Assembly (NCBI GenBank): GCA_934454035.1
Contig: CAKSFY010000030.1
Location: 1 to 21,409 of the forward strand
Length of the DNA stretch: 21,409 nucleotides
Source of the DNA: an uncultured Clostridia bacterium
GTDB lineage: Bacteria; Bacillota; Clostridia; UBA1381
Direction: 5' to 3'
The position numbers and the translations under genes were made by a program. Shown here in pieces: positions 1-7,353 of this stretch. Within the stretch, counting starts at the first letter, position 1. Every line of letters starts with the position of its first letter. The notes below the pieces were generated by a model. The model had not been told where the DNA came from. It did no database searches and saw only the letters and a program-made list of their open reading frames with translations.

Positions 1-884
1 GTTTCTTCACCACACCAACCAGCGTCCATCCACACGTACTCAAACGGCAGATTTTCTTGCTTTATTTTTTCTATCCGTTCAAGAACTGACGAGCTTTTCA
101 TCCCCCCCCAAACATTGAAACAAAGCGGACCGTGCATATCTCTGCCCTTACTGCCAATAAGAGAAAATTCCTCTCTGACAAGTCTGCGCCACAGGTTCTG
201 CGTATCAATAACGCTTGCTTCATAAGGCAAAATGACAATTGAAGAGGTTCTTACTTTTTCTCCGCCGTAAAGCATAAATTCGGTATCATCAACCTTTGTT
301 CTTATTCTCATACTATCCGGATTCCTGTTTAAAATGCATCTCCATTTTCCCGTCCAGCCTATGGCAAAAATTATACCCTTTCCGTTTTTGTGAATGTTGA
401 AAAACGGTGCTGCGGTATCGCTAGAACGGCCTGTATCGGTTGTGTATTGTTTTTCGCAACCGGTAAAAAAGTGATTAACCCTGCTGTTTAAGTAAAGCTT
501 ATCCGGCTCGCAGTAAAACTCCTTGCATTCGCAGCCTGAGCCGCTCGGGGCAAACACCTTTGTTGCACTGTCTTTATCTCCGAGATATGCCTCCCATTTT
601 TTAGGGTCTTCATGCTCTATCGGCAGCTCGCAGTCGCAGTCGCAAAGCTCCGTTATAAGCTTAGTCGGCTTATCGGAAGTGTTCTCAAGCCAGTTCACCC
701 ATTCGTATGCTCCGAATTTATCTATTTTTCGTGCGATATTTGTGATTTTGAGTCCATCTTCAAGCTCATAAACCGTTATAAGTTCGCCATCTTCTTCCTT
801 TGTGCTGATTTTATAATCAAGCTCATCCATTGTTTTTCCGTCATATAACAAACTTATACGTCGATTGTTTTTTAAAAATTCCAT
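1..884 (-). CDS. GH36-type alpha-galactosidase, N-terminal part (runs off left edge)
   Basis: Reading from the ATG at 884 towards base 1 gives 294 open residues with no stop, so the gene continues beyond the window. The first ~260 residues look like the beta-sandwich domain that precedes the barrel in GH36 enzymes. The barrel then begins with CFNVWGGMK and, about 25 residues later, YVWMDAGW; the (V/I)D(A/D)GW signature is typical of GH36/clan GH-D alpha-galactosidases. The nucleophile region (KWDxN in the family) would lie outside the window, so activity cannot be judged. There is no signal peptide, so the enzyme is probably cytoplasmic and acts on imported galactosides. An AAAGGAG site sits 7 bases upstream of the start, 13 bases after the stop of the GH28-like gene, so it is co-transcribed as the fifth gene of the LacI-controlled operon. 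The broad GH36-like call is firm; alpha-galactosidase specificity is inferred. Confidence 0.8.
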   Translation of the reverse strand, partial: MEFLKNNRRISLLYDGKTMDELDYKISTKEEDGELITVYELEDGLKITNIARKIDKFGAYEWVNWLENTSDKPTKLITELCDCDCELPIEHEDPKKWEAYLGDKDSATKVFAPSGSGCECKEFYCEPDKLYLNSRVNHFFTGCEKQYTTDTGRSSDTAAPFFNIHKNGKGIIFAIGWTGKWRCILNRNPDSMRIRTKVDDTEFMLYGGEKVRTSSIVILPYEASVIDTQNLWRRLVREEFSLIGSKGRDMHGPLCFNVWGGMKSSSVLERIEKIKQENLPFEYVWMDAGWCGEE

Positions 885-897
885 TGTAATTTCTCCT

Positions 898-2316
898 TTA
901 AAATCTTCCTTTTATTTTACTTTCGTCATTTGTGAGTGCCTTTAAGCCATTTGTATGAATATTTTCCGATGCAAAGCTTTCAATTTCACCTTTCGGATAA
1001 AAATGCAGAAGTTCTCCGTTTTCCTTTTGATTTTTAATAACGATAACATTTTTCAAAACCATATTATCTATTTTATCGTGAACGGTAATATAGTTTGTAT
1101 CCTCCGGCTCGCCGTCCTGCTCGGTTATTTCCAGTCCGTCTATTATGATATTTTGCAGCTTTTGACATGCAGGCATTTTATATTCGGCATAGTTTGACGG
1201 GTGTGTTTCATAAAACGGAAGTCCAAGCTCGATAAGCGGTCTTGAATCCACACTGTTGTGATGTCTGATATTTTTAAGCGTCAGTGTTTCTATATTTCCT
1301 CCGACTGAGAAAAGTACCGGAGGGTGATAATGATATGTATTCTTTGCTGCCTTTAAATCAACATTTTCTATAAATATATTGCCGAAATTTCCGCACGATT
1401 TGTCCGGAAACCACGGATTTATATAAAAACCGTAACTTCTGTAAATTCCGGTAATATTTCTGATTGTTACTCTGTCAAGCCTGCCGATTCCTCTTGTGAG
1501 AAGCCGTACCGCCTGCTCGCCGTCGTCCATCATTATACCGTCTATCAAAACATCGGTAATCGACGATTCTTTATCTCTTTCGTCAGGTCCGACATTTATA
1601 ACATCGTCGCCGACCTTGCCTCCGCAGTTTAAAACCTTTAAAAACTGTCCGGGCCCCCAGAAATGAAATCCGTCCTGATTTCCGCGCGTTCCGTATGGCA
1701 AATCGAGCCATACATTCTGCACGGTAACATTTTTAAAGCAGCCTACCATAAGCGCATATGTTCTGAAATCGCGTATGGTTACATCTCTTACCAAAAGATT
1801 TTCAACTCCGTAAAAATCCATGCAAATATTAGATTGTTTCAACTCTCCATCCGTCATGTTAAGATCGCCGGCATGATAGTATCTGTACTTTGTTCCTTCA
1901 GGCATCTCCTCTTCCAGAATATCCTCGTGATTTTCCATATGCATATCAAGCAGATATCTCGGATCGTCATGCTCCTGATTTTGCCCGTTATGATGATATG
2001 TGCCGCCGAGTATGCTGATGTTTTTTGTTTTAATATGTCTTAAATCGGGATTGGCGAGCTTAATAAGCGAGCGATCCATGCCGCTTATCTGATAAAAGCC
2101 GCAGTCGGCAGTCATACATTCTATTGTTGTGTTTGAATAAAGCTTTATTTCTCTTACCAGCGCCGCACCGTCCATAATAAGATACACGCCCGTATCTTCA
2201 TCCTTTGCCAAATCCAAAACGGTCTGAATCGCATCGGTATCGTCATCACCGCCGCCGGTATATACATTGCTTGTAAGCTTTGCAACATCACTCGCATAAA
2301 TTTTTTTAATTTTCAT
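898..2316 (-). CDS. GH28-like right-handed beta-helix glycoside hydrolase
   Basis: 472 residues, about the usual polygalacturonase length, with many short parallel-beta-helix turns of the type 'xxNVTVQNVxxD' and 'LDRVTIRNI'. Residues 213-219 (NQDGFHF) and 236-240 (GDDVI) match the GH28 NTD and DD motifs and supply three acidic residues: D215, D237 and D238. The later GH28 HG and RIK motifs are not seen; the region after D238 reads GEQAVRLLTRG instead. It is therefore a divergent member. GH28 acts on galacturonan, rhamnogalacturonan or related uronic or rhamnosyl linkages; the substrate here is unknown. No signal peptide is present, so it probably acts on imported oligosaccharides. A GGGAGA site lies 7 bases before the ATG, and the gene starts 13 bases after the deacetylase stop. 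Another pectate-lyase-fold family cannot be excluded. Confidence 0.78.
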   Translation of the reverse strand: MKIKKIYASDVAKLTSNVYTGGGDDDTDAIQTVLDLAKDEDTGVYLIMDGAALVREIKLYSNTTIECMTADCGFYQISGMDRSLIKLANPDLRHIKTKNISILGGTYHHNGQNQEHDDPRYLLDMHMENHEDILEEEMPEGTKYRYYHAGDLNMTDGELKQSNICMDFYGVENLLVRDVTIRDFRTYALMVGCFKNVTVQNVWLDLPYGTRGNQDGFHFWGPGQFLKVLNCGGKVGDDVINVGPDERDKESSITDVLIDGIMMDDGEQAVRLLTRGIGRLDRVTIRNITGIYRSYGFYINPWFPDKSCGNFGNIFIENVDLKAAKNTYHYHPPVLFSVGGNIETLTLKNIRHHNSVDSRPLIELGLPFYETHPSNYAEYKMPACQKLQNIIIDGLEITEQDGEPEDTNYITVHDKIDNMVLKNVIVIKNQKENGELLHFYPKGEIESFASENIHTNGLKALTNDESKIKGRF

Positions 2317-2329
2317 AATAAATTCTCCC

Positions 2330-3178
2330 TTATAATTTTTTAAATTCTCCGCCCTTTATCTCGACCGGCTTATCGTTTGCTCCAATCCATACGCTAAATG
2401 CAGACGGATTGTATACCATAGAGCAATCAGCCGAAAATTTAAGACTCTTAAGCGCAGTTACGTAGTTGTACACTTCAATATTGGTTGCAAACCAGATATT
2501 TTTTATTTCACATATGTAATCGCAGAAATTTTCCAATGCGTCCCATGCGTCCTCAATTTCATCAAATTCGTAACTATGTCCCCAAATATACAAAATCGGC
2601 ATATTTTTAGGGCCTTCCGAATATTGCACAAATGACCGTGCATATTTGAGCATTATATCATGATCCGGCTTCATTCCGTACTTGTATGGCTTCAAGCCCC
2701 TTAAGTGATGAATTGTAGGATGCCATAATAGGAAATCCTCCGGCAGCGAAAATTCGCCTGTACCCAGTGTAGTCCTTGCGTAAACAACACCGAGCTTTCT
2801 TAAGGTATCCGCCACATCTTTACTGAAGCTGCCGTTAGGGTAAGAAAGACCGTTTACTATCCGTCCGGACATTTTCTCAAGCGACTGTCTGTCGTCCATA
2901 ACTTCATAAACAAGATTTTCCTGCGGAATATATTCAACCGACGGGTGAGTGCGTGTATGCAGCGAAACCTCATGTCCGGCATAAAGCCGCTTTATTTCGT
3001 CCGCTGTAACAAATCTGCCGTCAGTTCCTATTCTGCCTGAATTTAAATGAAATGTGCATTTCATTTTATGCTCGTTCAAAATTTTAATCATCTTTCTGTC
3101 CTGAACCATGCCGTCGTCATAGCTTAGTGTGACCGCCTTTGTTTTTGCGTTCGGATAATAATTAAATGTTATATCCAT
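2330..3178 (-). CDS. Polysaccharide (oligosaccharide) deacetylase, CE4/NodB type
   Basis: 282 residues from the ATG at 3178. CE4 motif 1 is TLSYDDG (residues 17-23, with the Asp pair D21/D22). Motif 2 is HTRTHP (74-79, the two metal-binding histidines H74 and H78). Motif 3 is SYPNG (112-116). These residues hold the divalent metal and the catalytic base of NodB-fold deacetylases, which remove N- or O-acetyl groups from sugars. The open frame extends 9 codons upstream, but the ATG at 3178 has AGGAG 8 bases before it and that AGGAG sits on the stop codon of the permease gene, so the shorter start and translational coupling are preferred. No signal peptide or membrane anchor is visible, unlike peptidoglycan deacetylases, so the substrate is probably an internalised acetylated oligosaccharide. 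The exact substrate is unknown. Confidence 0.85.
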   Translation of the reverse strand: MDITFNYYPNAKTKAVTLSYDDGMVQDRKMIKILNEHKMKCTFHLNSGRIGTDGRFVTADEIKRLYAGHEVSLHTRTHPSVEYIPQENLVYEVMDDRQSLEKMSGRIVNGLSYPNGSFSKDVADTLRKLGVVYARTTLGTGEFSLPEDFLLWHPTIHHLRGLKPYKYGMKPDHDIMLKYARSFVQYSEGPKNMPILYIWGHSYEFDEIEDAWDALENFCDYICEIKNIWFATNIEVYNYVTALKSLKFSADCSMVYNPSAFSVWIGANDKPVEIKGGEFKKL

Positions 3179-3189
3179 GTAAACATCTC

Positions 3190-4044
3190 CTAACCAAGCA
3201 TACATATGCAGCCGAGGGAAGCAATTCCTCCGACTATGCCTATAATCTGCCTTTTTGTTATTTTTTCTTTAAATATTACAACCGACATAATTATTATAAG
3301 AATCATAGGAAGTGCATTGACAAGCGGAAAGAAAATCTGACTCGGGACAATCCCCGACAATATAAGATTCAGATAATGATTTGCAAATGTACAAAGTCCG
3401 CAAACTATCGCCAACTCATGATATTTTGCATTAAATTTAAGCGTTGCTCCAAACCTTTTTGACATTGCCAGAGAATAAATCAGCGAGCAGATAAAGCCTG
3501 CAAGCAGGAACACTGCCGTTTCCTCCTTATGCGCCGAGCTTTGGTGAACCTTTTGCAAAATTCCTATCATGCCGGTCGATACAAAGCACAAGCCGCAGAA
3601 CAAAAGCCACTTCTTGTTTATCGTTCCGCCGTCCTCGCTCTTTTCGAGCGACAGATAGATAAAAAACAGAAGAAATACAATCCCTATAAGCTTAACAAGA
3701 CTGAATTTTTCCCCAAAGAATATAAATCCGGACATTGTCGGAATTATCATCGAAGCGGATGTTACCAGTGTGGTAAGATGCATAGGCCCCTCACCCAAAG
3801 CAATCATTTTGTATCCGTTAGACATTGCCGTCATTACACCGTAAAGAATCCCTACGCAAACAGAAAAAAGCGAAACCTTACCCATAGCCGTCAAAATTGC
3901 AAAAATTATTATGCAGATTATGTACGAAACGGCGTTGAATAAATAGGAGTTGCCTTTATCTTTGCATACCCCTTTTCCGAGATAGTTATAAACTCCGCCT
4001 TGAATTACGCCCGCCGAAATAGATGTAGCCATTAAAAATCCCAT
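3190..4044 (-). CDS. EamA/DMT-superfamily permease, probable sugar or metabolite transporter
   Basis: 284 residues from the ATG at 4044, almost entirely hydrophobic, with about ten membrane segments in two similar halves as in EamA proteins. The first half ends in an SMIIPTMSGFIFFGEKFSL-like segment and the second in FPLVNALPMILIIIMSVV followed by FKEKITKRQ; both are the typical 'xxFGEK / FKEKIT' turns of the family. The open frame continues 8 codons to a TTG at 4068, but that TTG lies inside the palindromic operator. The ATG at 4044 has AAAGGA 7 bases before it. It lies between the repressor and sugar-enzyme genes and is the only transporter in the operon. The DMT superfamily includes sugar carriers such as RhaT, so uptake of a mono- or small oligosaccharide is possible, but export or another substrate cannot be ruled out. 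Confidence 0.8.
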   Translation of the reverse strand: MGFLMATSISAGVIQGGVYNYLGKGVCKDKGNSYLFNAVSYIICIIIFAILTAMGKVSLFSVCVGILYGVMTAMSNGYKMIALGEGPMHLTTLVTSASMIIPTMSGFIFFGEKFSLVKLIGIVFLLFFIYLSLEKSEDGGTINKKWLLFCGLCFVSTGMIGILQKVHQSSAHKEETAVFLLAGFICSLIYSLAMSKRFGATLKFNAKYHELAIVCGLCTFANHYLNLILSGIVPSQIFFPLVNALPMILIIIMSVVIFKEKITKRQIIGIVGGIASLGCICMLG

Positions 4045-4061
4045 TGTAATTTCCTTTCCGT

Positions 4062-4079
4062 AGTGCAATCGGTTGCACT
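4062..4079. promoter_or_regulatory. LacI-type operator upstream of the permease gene
   Basis: AGTGCAATCGGTTGCACT is an 18-bp palindrome apart from one mismatched pair next to the central CG. It shares its 14-bp core with the site at 5101. It fills the 44-base gap between the repressor stop and the permease ATG. On the minus strand a weak promoter-like pair (TTAAGA, 17 bases, TAAAAG) abuts it, so the permease and enzyme genes may have their own repressed promoter; the site could instead act as a roadblock to read-through. Confidence 0.82.
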
Positions 4080-4088
4080 TTTAAATTT

Positions 4089-5105
4089 TTATTCGTATAG
4101 TCTTAAATTACTTTTCATAACCAAATGCACGCTTGTTAAAATTCTTTTTGGCGGCATTTCGTTATCAATTAAATAATGAACAAGCTTTTCAAATGCTGTC
4201 TTTGCCTGTCCTTTTGCATTTTGAAATATCGTAGCCGATACTGTCTTATCCTTTATATATTCATTAAGTTCCTTATACACATCATATGTTACAAGCGGAA
4301 TATTGAGTCCGTGCTCTTTTACATACTTACAAAGAGAAAGCGAAACACCGCTTGTTATATACGCGCCGTCAATCTCTCCGCCCTCAAAAGTTCCGGGCAG
4401 CGCCGCGCGAAGCAGTTCCTCCGAGTCCATTACCTCAGAACATTTTACTATGTTCAGCCCATTTTTTGCCGCTGCCTTTTTAAAAGATTCCATTGAAAAA
4501 GCGTGCACGCTGCTGTCAAGACATCCGGTAAAAAGCGCTATATTTTTCCTTTTTGAAAAACGCAGGCAATCAGCCAGAAATTCTGCCGAAATTTCCGACG
4601 CAAGAAACAAATCCTGCTCGGACGCAAAAAGATAATCTATTTTATCGTTCACATTCTGAACCTGAACAATATTTTTAATGTCTTTCAGCATATCAACATA
4701 TTCTGAGTGTATGCCCGATATAATTACCGCGTCACAGTTTTTGACTTTATTTATTGCAGCCTCTGTACGCTTTTTATCATTACCCGGCAAAAAAAGCTTG
4801 TATTCCAGCTTATAGTCTCTAAGCTCCTCATATGCTTCTTTTATTCCGTCCGCCATTTCATTTTCAATAGGCTTAAAATTCGTATTTATGATTACGCCTA
4901 TTTTGATAACGTCCCCCGATAGTCTTGACGCCATTCTGTTCGGAATAAAATTGTACTTTTCCGCAGCTTTTAAAACAAGCTGTCTTTTCTGCTCATTTAC
5001 CTTGCCGTTAGGGCTTAATGCACGGCTGACCATCGAAGGCGTCATGCCAAGCTCCTCCGCCAATGTGTATATAGTTACTTTTTTTATTTTTATCACCTCC
5101 TGCAA
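4089..5105 (-). CDS. LacI-family transcriptional repressor
   Basis: Up to 338 residues. An N-terminal LacI helix-turn-helix (VTIYTLAEELGMTPSMVSRA, residues 10-29) and hinge (NRMASRLSG) are followed by a periplasmic-binding-protein-like sensor domain of ~270 residues for effector binding. Coordinates start at the first conventional start, TTG at 5105, but that codon would be about the third base of the predicted transcript and lies upstream of the ribosome site. AGGAGGTGAT (5101-5092) is 8 bases from an ATA codon at 5087, exactly where LacI proteins begin (M-K-K-V-T-I). The probable true start is therefore 5087 with a non-standard codon, giving 332 residues. It very likely represses itself and the downstream permease, deacetylase and glycosidase genes through the TGCAAYCGRTTGCA sites at 5101 and 4064. 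The effector is unknown. Confidence 0.88.
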   Translation of the reverse strand: MQEVIKIKKVTIYTLAEELGMTPSMVSRALSPNGKVNEQKRQLVLKAAEKYNFIPNRMASRLSGDVIKIGVIINTNFKPIENEMADGIKEAYEELRDYKLEYKLFLPGNDKKRTEAAINKVKNCDAVIISGIHSEYVDMLKDIKNIVQVQNVNDKIDYLFASEQDLFLASEISAEFLADCLRFSKRKNIALFTGCLDSSVHAFSMESFKKAAAKNGLNIVKCSEVMDSEELLRAALPGTFEGGEIDGAYITSGVSLSLCKYVKEHGLNIPLVTYDVYKELNEYIKDKTVSATIFQNAKGQAKTAFEKLVHYLIDNEMPPKRILTSVHLVMKSNLRLYE

Positions 5106-5114
5106 CCGATTGCA
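5101..5114. promoter_or_regulatory. LacI-type operator O1 (autoregulatory)
   Basis: TGCAACCGATTGCA is an inverted repeat with a central CG step, the usual form of LacI-family sites. It covers the predicted transcription start of the repressor gene and abuts the -10 box. The same sequence in inverted orientation occurs at 4064-4077, which supports a shared regulator. Confidence 0.85.
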
Positions 5115-5142
5115 TTATATCATCTTTTATCGGTTGTGTCAA
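5114..5142 (-). promoter_or_regulatory. Consensus sigma-A promoter of the LacI operon
   Basis: Read on the minus strand, TTGACA (5142-5137) is followed by a 17-base spacer and TATAAT (5119-5114), a perfect match to the housekeeping consensus. Transcription should start near 5107, giving a leader of only about 20 bases before the probable ATA start. The -10 hexamer shares its last base with the operator at 5101-5114, so repressor binding would block RNA polymerase. Confidence 0.88.
5125..5138. promoter_or_regulatory. Degenerate second operator in the promoter spacer
   Basis: TTTTATCGGTTGTG matches 9 of 14 positions of the operator (read as TGCAATCGGTTGCA), with an intact ATCGGTTG half-site. 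It lies between the -35 and -10 boxes, its centre 24 bp from that of O1. It could be a weak auxiliary site or a decayed copy. Confidence 0.45.
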
Positions 5143-5257
5143 TATATTTTCGAGAATAAATTTTAATTTTTTTTCATACTATAAAGTGATGAGTGTAAAA
5201 AAATATATTGGTTATTCTTTTTATTTTAGTCACTTTGTCAAAAACATTTGTTTTTCG

Positions 5258-5286
5258 TTGACAAACAAACAAAAAGGTGGTAAGAT
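5258..5286 (+). promoter_or_regulatory. Sigma-A promoter of asd-dapA-dapB
   Basis: TTGACA (5258-5263), a 17-base spacer and TAAGAT (5281-5286). The predicted start near 5293 leaves a leader of about 29 bases before the asd ATG, too short for a lysine riboswitch. The rest of the 5143-5257 gap is AT-rich; it holds a spaced inverted repeat, AAAGTGA (5183-5189) and TCACTTT (5230-5236), of unknown meaning. Confidence 0.82.
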
Positions 5287-5321
5287 AGAAGCAATATGAT
5301 ATTGAAAGGACGATCTGACAA

Positions 5322-6404
5322 ATGAAAGAAAATTATAAAATCGGAATTATAGGCGCAACGGGAATGGTCGGGCAGAGGTTCATAACGCTTCTTCACAACC
5401 ATCCGTGGTATACAATAGAAGTTCTGGCGGCTTCTCCGAGAAGCGCAGGCAAAAAGTACATTGACGCGGTCGGCAAAAAATGGGCAATGGAAGAAGAAAT
5501 CCCCGATTCTGTAAAAGACATGATTGTCATGGACGCAAGCGGTGATATTGAAAAAATTGCTTCCATGGTGGATTTTGTTTTTTGCGCAGTAGATATGAAA
5601 AAGGATGAAATCCGCGCCCTTGAGGAAGCTTATGCAAAGGCGGAATGTCCCGTAATTTCCAACAATTCGGCTCATCGCCACACTCCGGACGTGCCGATGA
5701 TAATTCCCGAAATAAACGCTGAGCACGCTGAAATTATCAACGCACAGAGAAAAAGACTCGGAACAAAAAAAGGTTTCATAGCAGTAAAATCAAACTGCTC
5801 GCTGCAAAGCTATGTACCGGCGCTGCACCCCTTGATGAAGTACGGAGTCACAAAATGTCTTGCCACAACATATCAGGCAATTTCCGGTGCAGGCAAAACA
5901 TTTGAAACATGGCCGGAAATGGTTGACAATATGATTCCCTATATAGGCGGCGAAGAAGAAAAAAGCGAAAGAGAACCTTTAAAAATATGGGGTAAGATCG
6001 AGGGGGACAAAATTGTCGATGCGGATTCTCCGTCAATTACAACACAGTGCCTGAGAGTTCCCGTTTCCAACGGACACATGGCGGCTGTATTTGTAAGCTT
6101 TAAGGATAAACCGTCAATCGAAGAAATCAAAAAAGCATGGAAAGACTTTTCCGGCGAGCCGCAGGCTCTTAAGCTGCCGCACGCTCCGAAGCAGTTCCTG
6201 CATTATTTTGAGGAAAACGACAGACCTCAGACAAAATCCGAAAGAAATCTTGAAGGCGGAATGGCAGTTTCGATAGGCAGACTCCGCGAAGATACGCAGT
6301 ATGATTATAAATTTGTATGCCTTTCGCACAATACATTAAGAGGTGCTGCCGGCGGAGCTGTTCTTATGGCAGAGCTTTTAACCGCAAAGGGTTATATGGA
6401 CTGA
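5322..6404 (+). CDS. asd: Aspartate-semialdehyde dehydrogenase, archaeal/fungal subtype
   Basis: 360 residues. It reduces aspartyl phosphate to aspartate semialdehyde with NADPH, the branch point to lysine/diaminopimelate, threonine and methionine. Residues 8-20 (IIGATGMVGQRF) are the Rossmann NADP-binding turn and KSNCSL contains the catalytic Cys159. LRVPVSNGHMA supplies Arg245 and His252, the substrate-binding arginine and catalytic histidine. The LLHNHPW and AASPRSAGKKY segments are typical of the archaeal/yeast Hom2-like subtype rather than the E. coli type. An AAAGGA site lies 11 bases before the ATG. It is the first gene of an operon with dapA and dapB, which is consistent with lysine and cell-wall precursor synthesis. 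Cytoplasmic. Confidence 0.96.
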   Translation: MKENYKIGIIGATGMVGQRFITLLHNHPWYTIEVLAASPRSAGKKYIDAVGKKWAMEEEIPDSVKDMIVMDASGDIEKIASMVDFVFCAVDMKKDEIRALEEAYAKAECPVISNNSAHRHTPDVPMIIPEINAEHAEIINAQRKRLGTKKGFIAVKSNCSLQSYVPALHPLMKYGVTKCLATTYQAISGAGKTFETWPEMVDNMIPYIGGEEEKSEREPLKIWGKIEGDKIVDADSPSITTQCLRVPVSNGHMAAVFVSFKDKPSIEEIKKAWKDFSGEPQALKLPHAPKQFLHYFEENDRPQTKSERNLEGGMAVSIGRLREDTQYDYKFVCLSHNTLRGAAGGAVLMAELLTAKGYMD

Positions 6405-6433
6405 AAAAAATAAAATATTGAGGTGTATGTTTT

Positions 6434-7306
6434 ATGGTACCTTTTACCGGTTCGGCAGTTGCACTCGTAACTCCGTTTAACGGTGACAAAGTCGATTTTG
6501 ACGCACTCGGCGAGCTTATCGACTTTCAGATTTCACATAAGACAGACGCCATAGTTGTGTGCGGTACTACAGGGGAAGCGCCGACTATGCCGAGCAGCGA
6601 ACATATGAAAGTTATAGAATATTCAGCAGAAAAAATCAACAAACGAGTTCCGCTGATTGCCGGCACAGGCTCAAATGATACGCGCCACGCCCAAGAGATG
6701 ACATATCTTGCCGAAAAGGCGGGAGCCGACGCAATTCTAAGCGTTACACCATACTATAACAAAGCCAACAAATCAGGGCTTGCGGAACATTACGAAAAAA
6801 TTGCGGAAGCAACAACTCTGCCGATTATTTTGTATAATGTTCCGAGCCGCACCGGTCTTTCGATTGATTTTTCTGTGCTGGAAAAGCTTTCGAAAATCAG
6901 AAATATAGCCGCAATTAAGGAGGCAAGCGGAAATCTTTCTTTCGCCTCCGATATAGCGGCAAGGCTTCCCGATTTGACTTTATACTCGGGCAACGACGAT
7001 ATAGTCGTGCCAATGCTTTCAATCGGCGCAAAAGGCGTGATATCGGTTGCGGCAAATATTTTTCCCGAGGAAATGCATGACATGACCGAGCTTTATTTAA
7101 ACGGCGAAACCGAAAAAGCAAAAAGACTCCAGCTTGACATGCTGGAAGTGATTAAGGCGCTTTTTATTGAAGTAAATCCCGTTCCGGTCAAATCCGCAAT
7201 GAATTTTCTGGGATTTCCGGCAGGAGATTTAAGACTGCCTTTAGGCAAAATGAGCGATGCAAATTTTGAAACTATGAAAAACGCTCTTTTGAAATTTACA
7301 AAATAA
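6434..7306 (+). CDS. dapA: 4-hydroxy-tetrahydrodipicolinate synthase
   Basis: 290 residues, the usual length. It condenses pyruvate with aspartate semialdehyde, the first step unique to the diaminopimelate pathway. The (beta/alpha)8 barrel carries CGTTGEAPTM (residues 43-52, with T45 and T46), Y108 in VTPYYNK, Y134 in LYNVPSRTG, R139 and the Schiff-base lysine K162 in AAIKEASG. These correspond to the known E. coli catalytic set shifted by one. GAGGTG lies 8 bases before the ATG. It starts 29 bases after asd and precedes dapB by 47 bases, so the three enzymes act in sequence. Specificity within the DHDPS/NAL family is supported by this context. Confidence 0.97.
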   Translation: MVPFTGSAVALVTPFNGDKVDFDALGELIDFQISHKTDAIVVCGTTGEAPTMPSSEHMKVIEYSAEKINKRVPLIAGTGSNDTRHAQEMTYLAEKAGADAILSVTPYYNKANKSGLAEHYEKIAEATTLPIILYNVPSRTGLSIDFSVLEKLSKIRNIAAIKEASGNLSFASDIAARLPDLTLYSGNDDIVVPMLSIGAKGVISVAANIFPEEMHDMTELYLNGETEKAKRLQLDMLEVIKALFIEVNPVPVKSAMNFLGFPAGDLRLPLGKMSDANFETMKNALLKFTK

Positions 7307-7353
7307 CCGGTTTTGTTTTACAATTAGCTATAAAATGATTGGAGAATAAGCAA

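Noticed and set aside
5287..5321. Lysine riboswitch before asd
   Set aside because: The predicted leader is only about 29 bases, far too short for the L-box aptamer.
5238..5726. 162-residue open frame on the minus strand
   Set aside because: It lies opposite asd, covers the asd promoter, is rich in Cys, His and Phe, and has no family motifs; it is a shadow frame.
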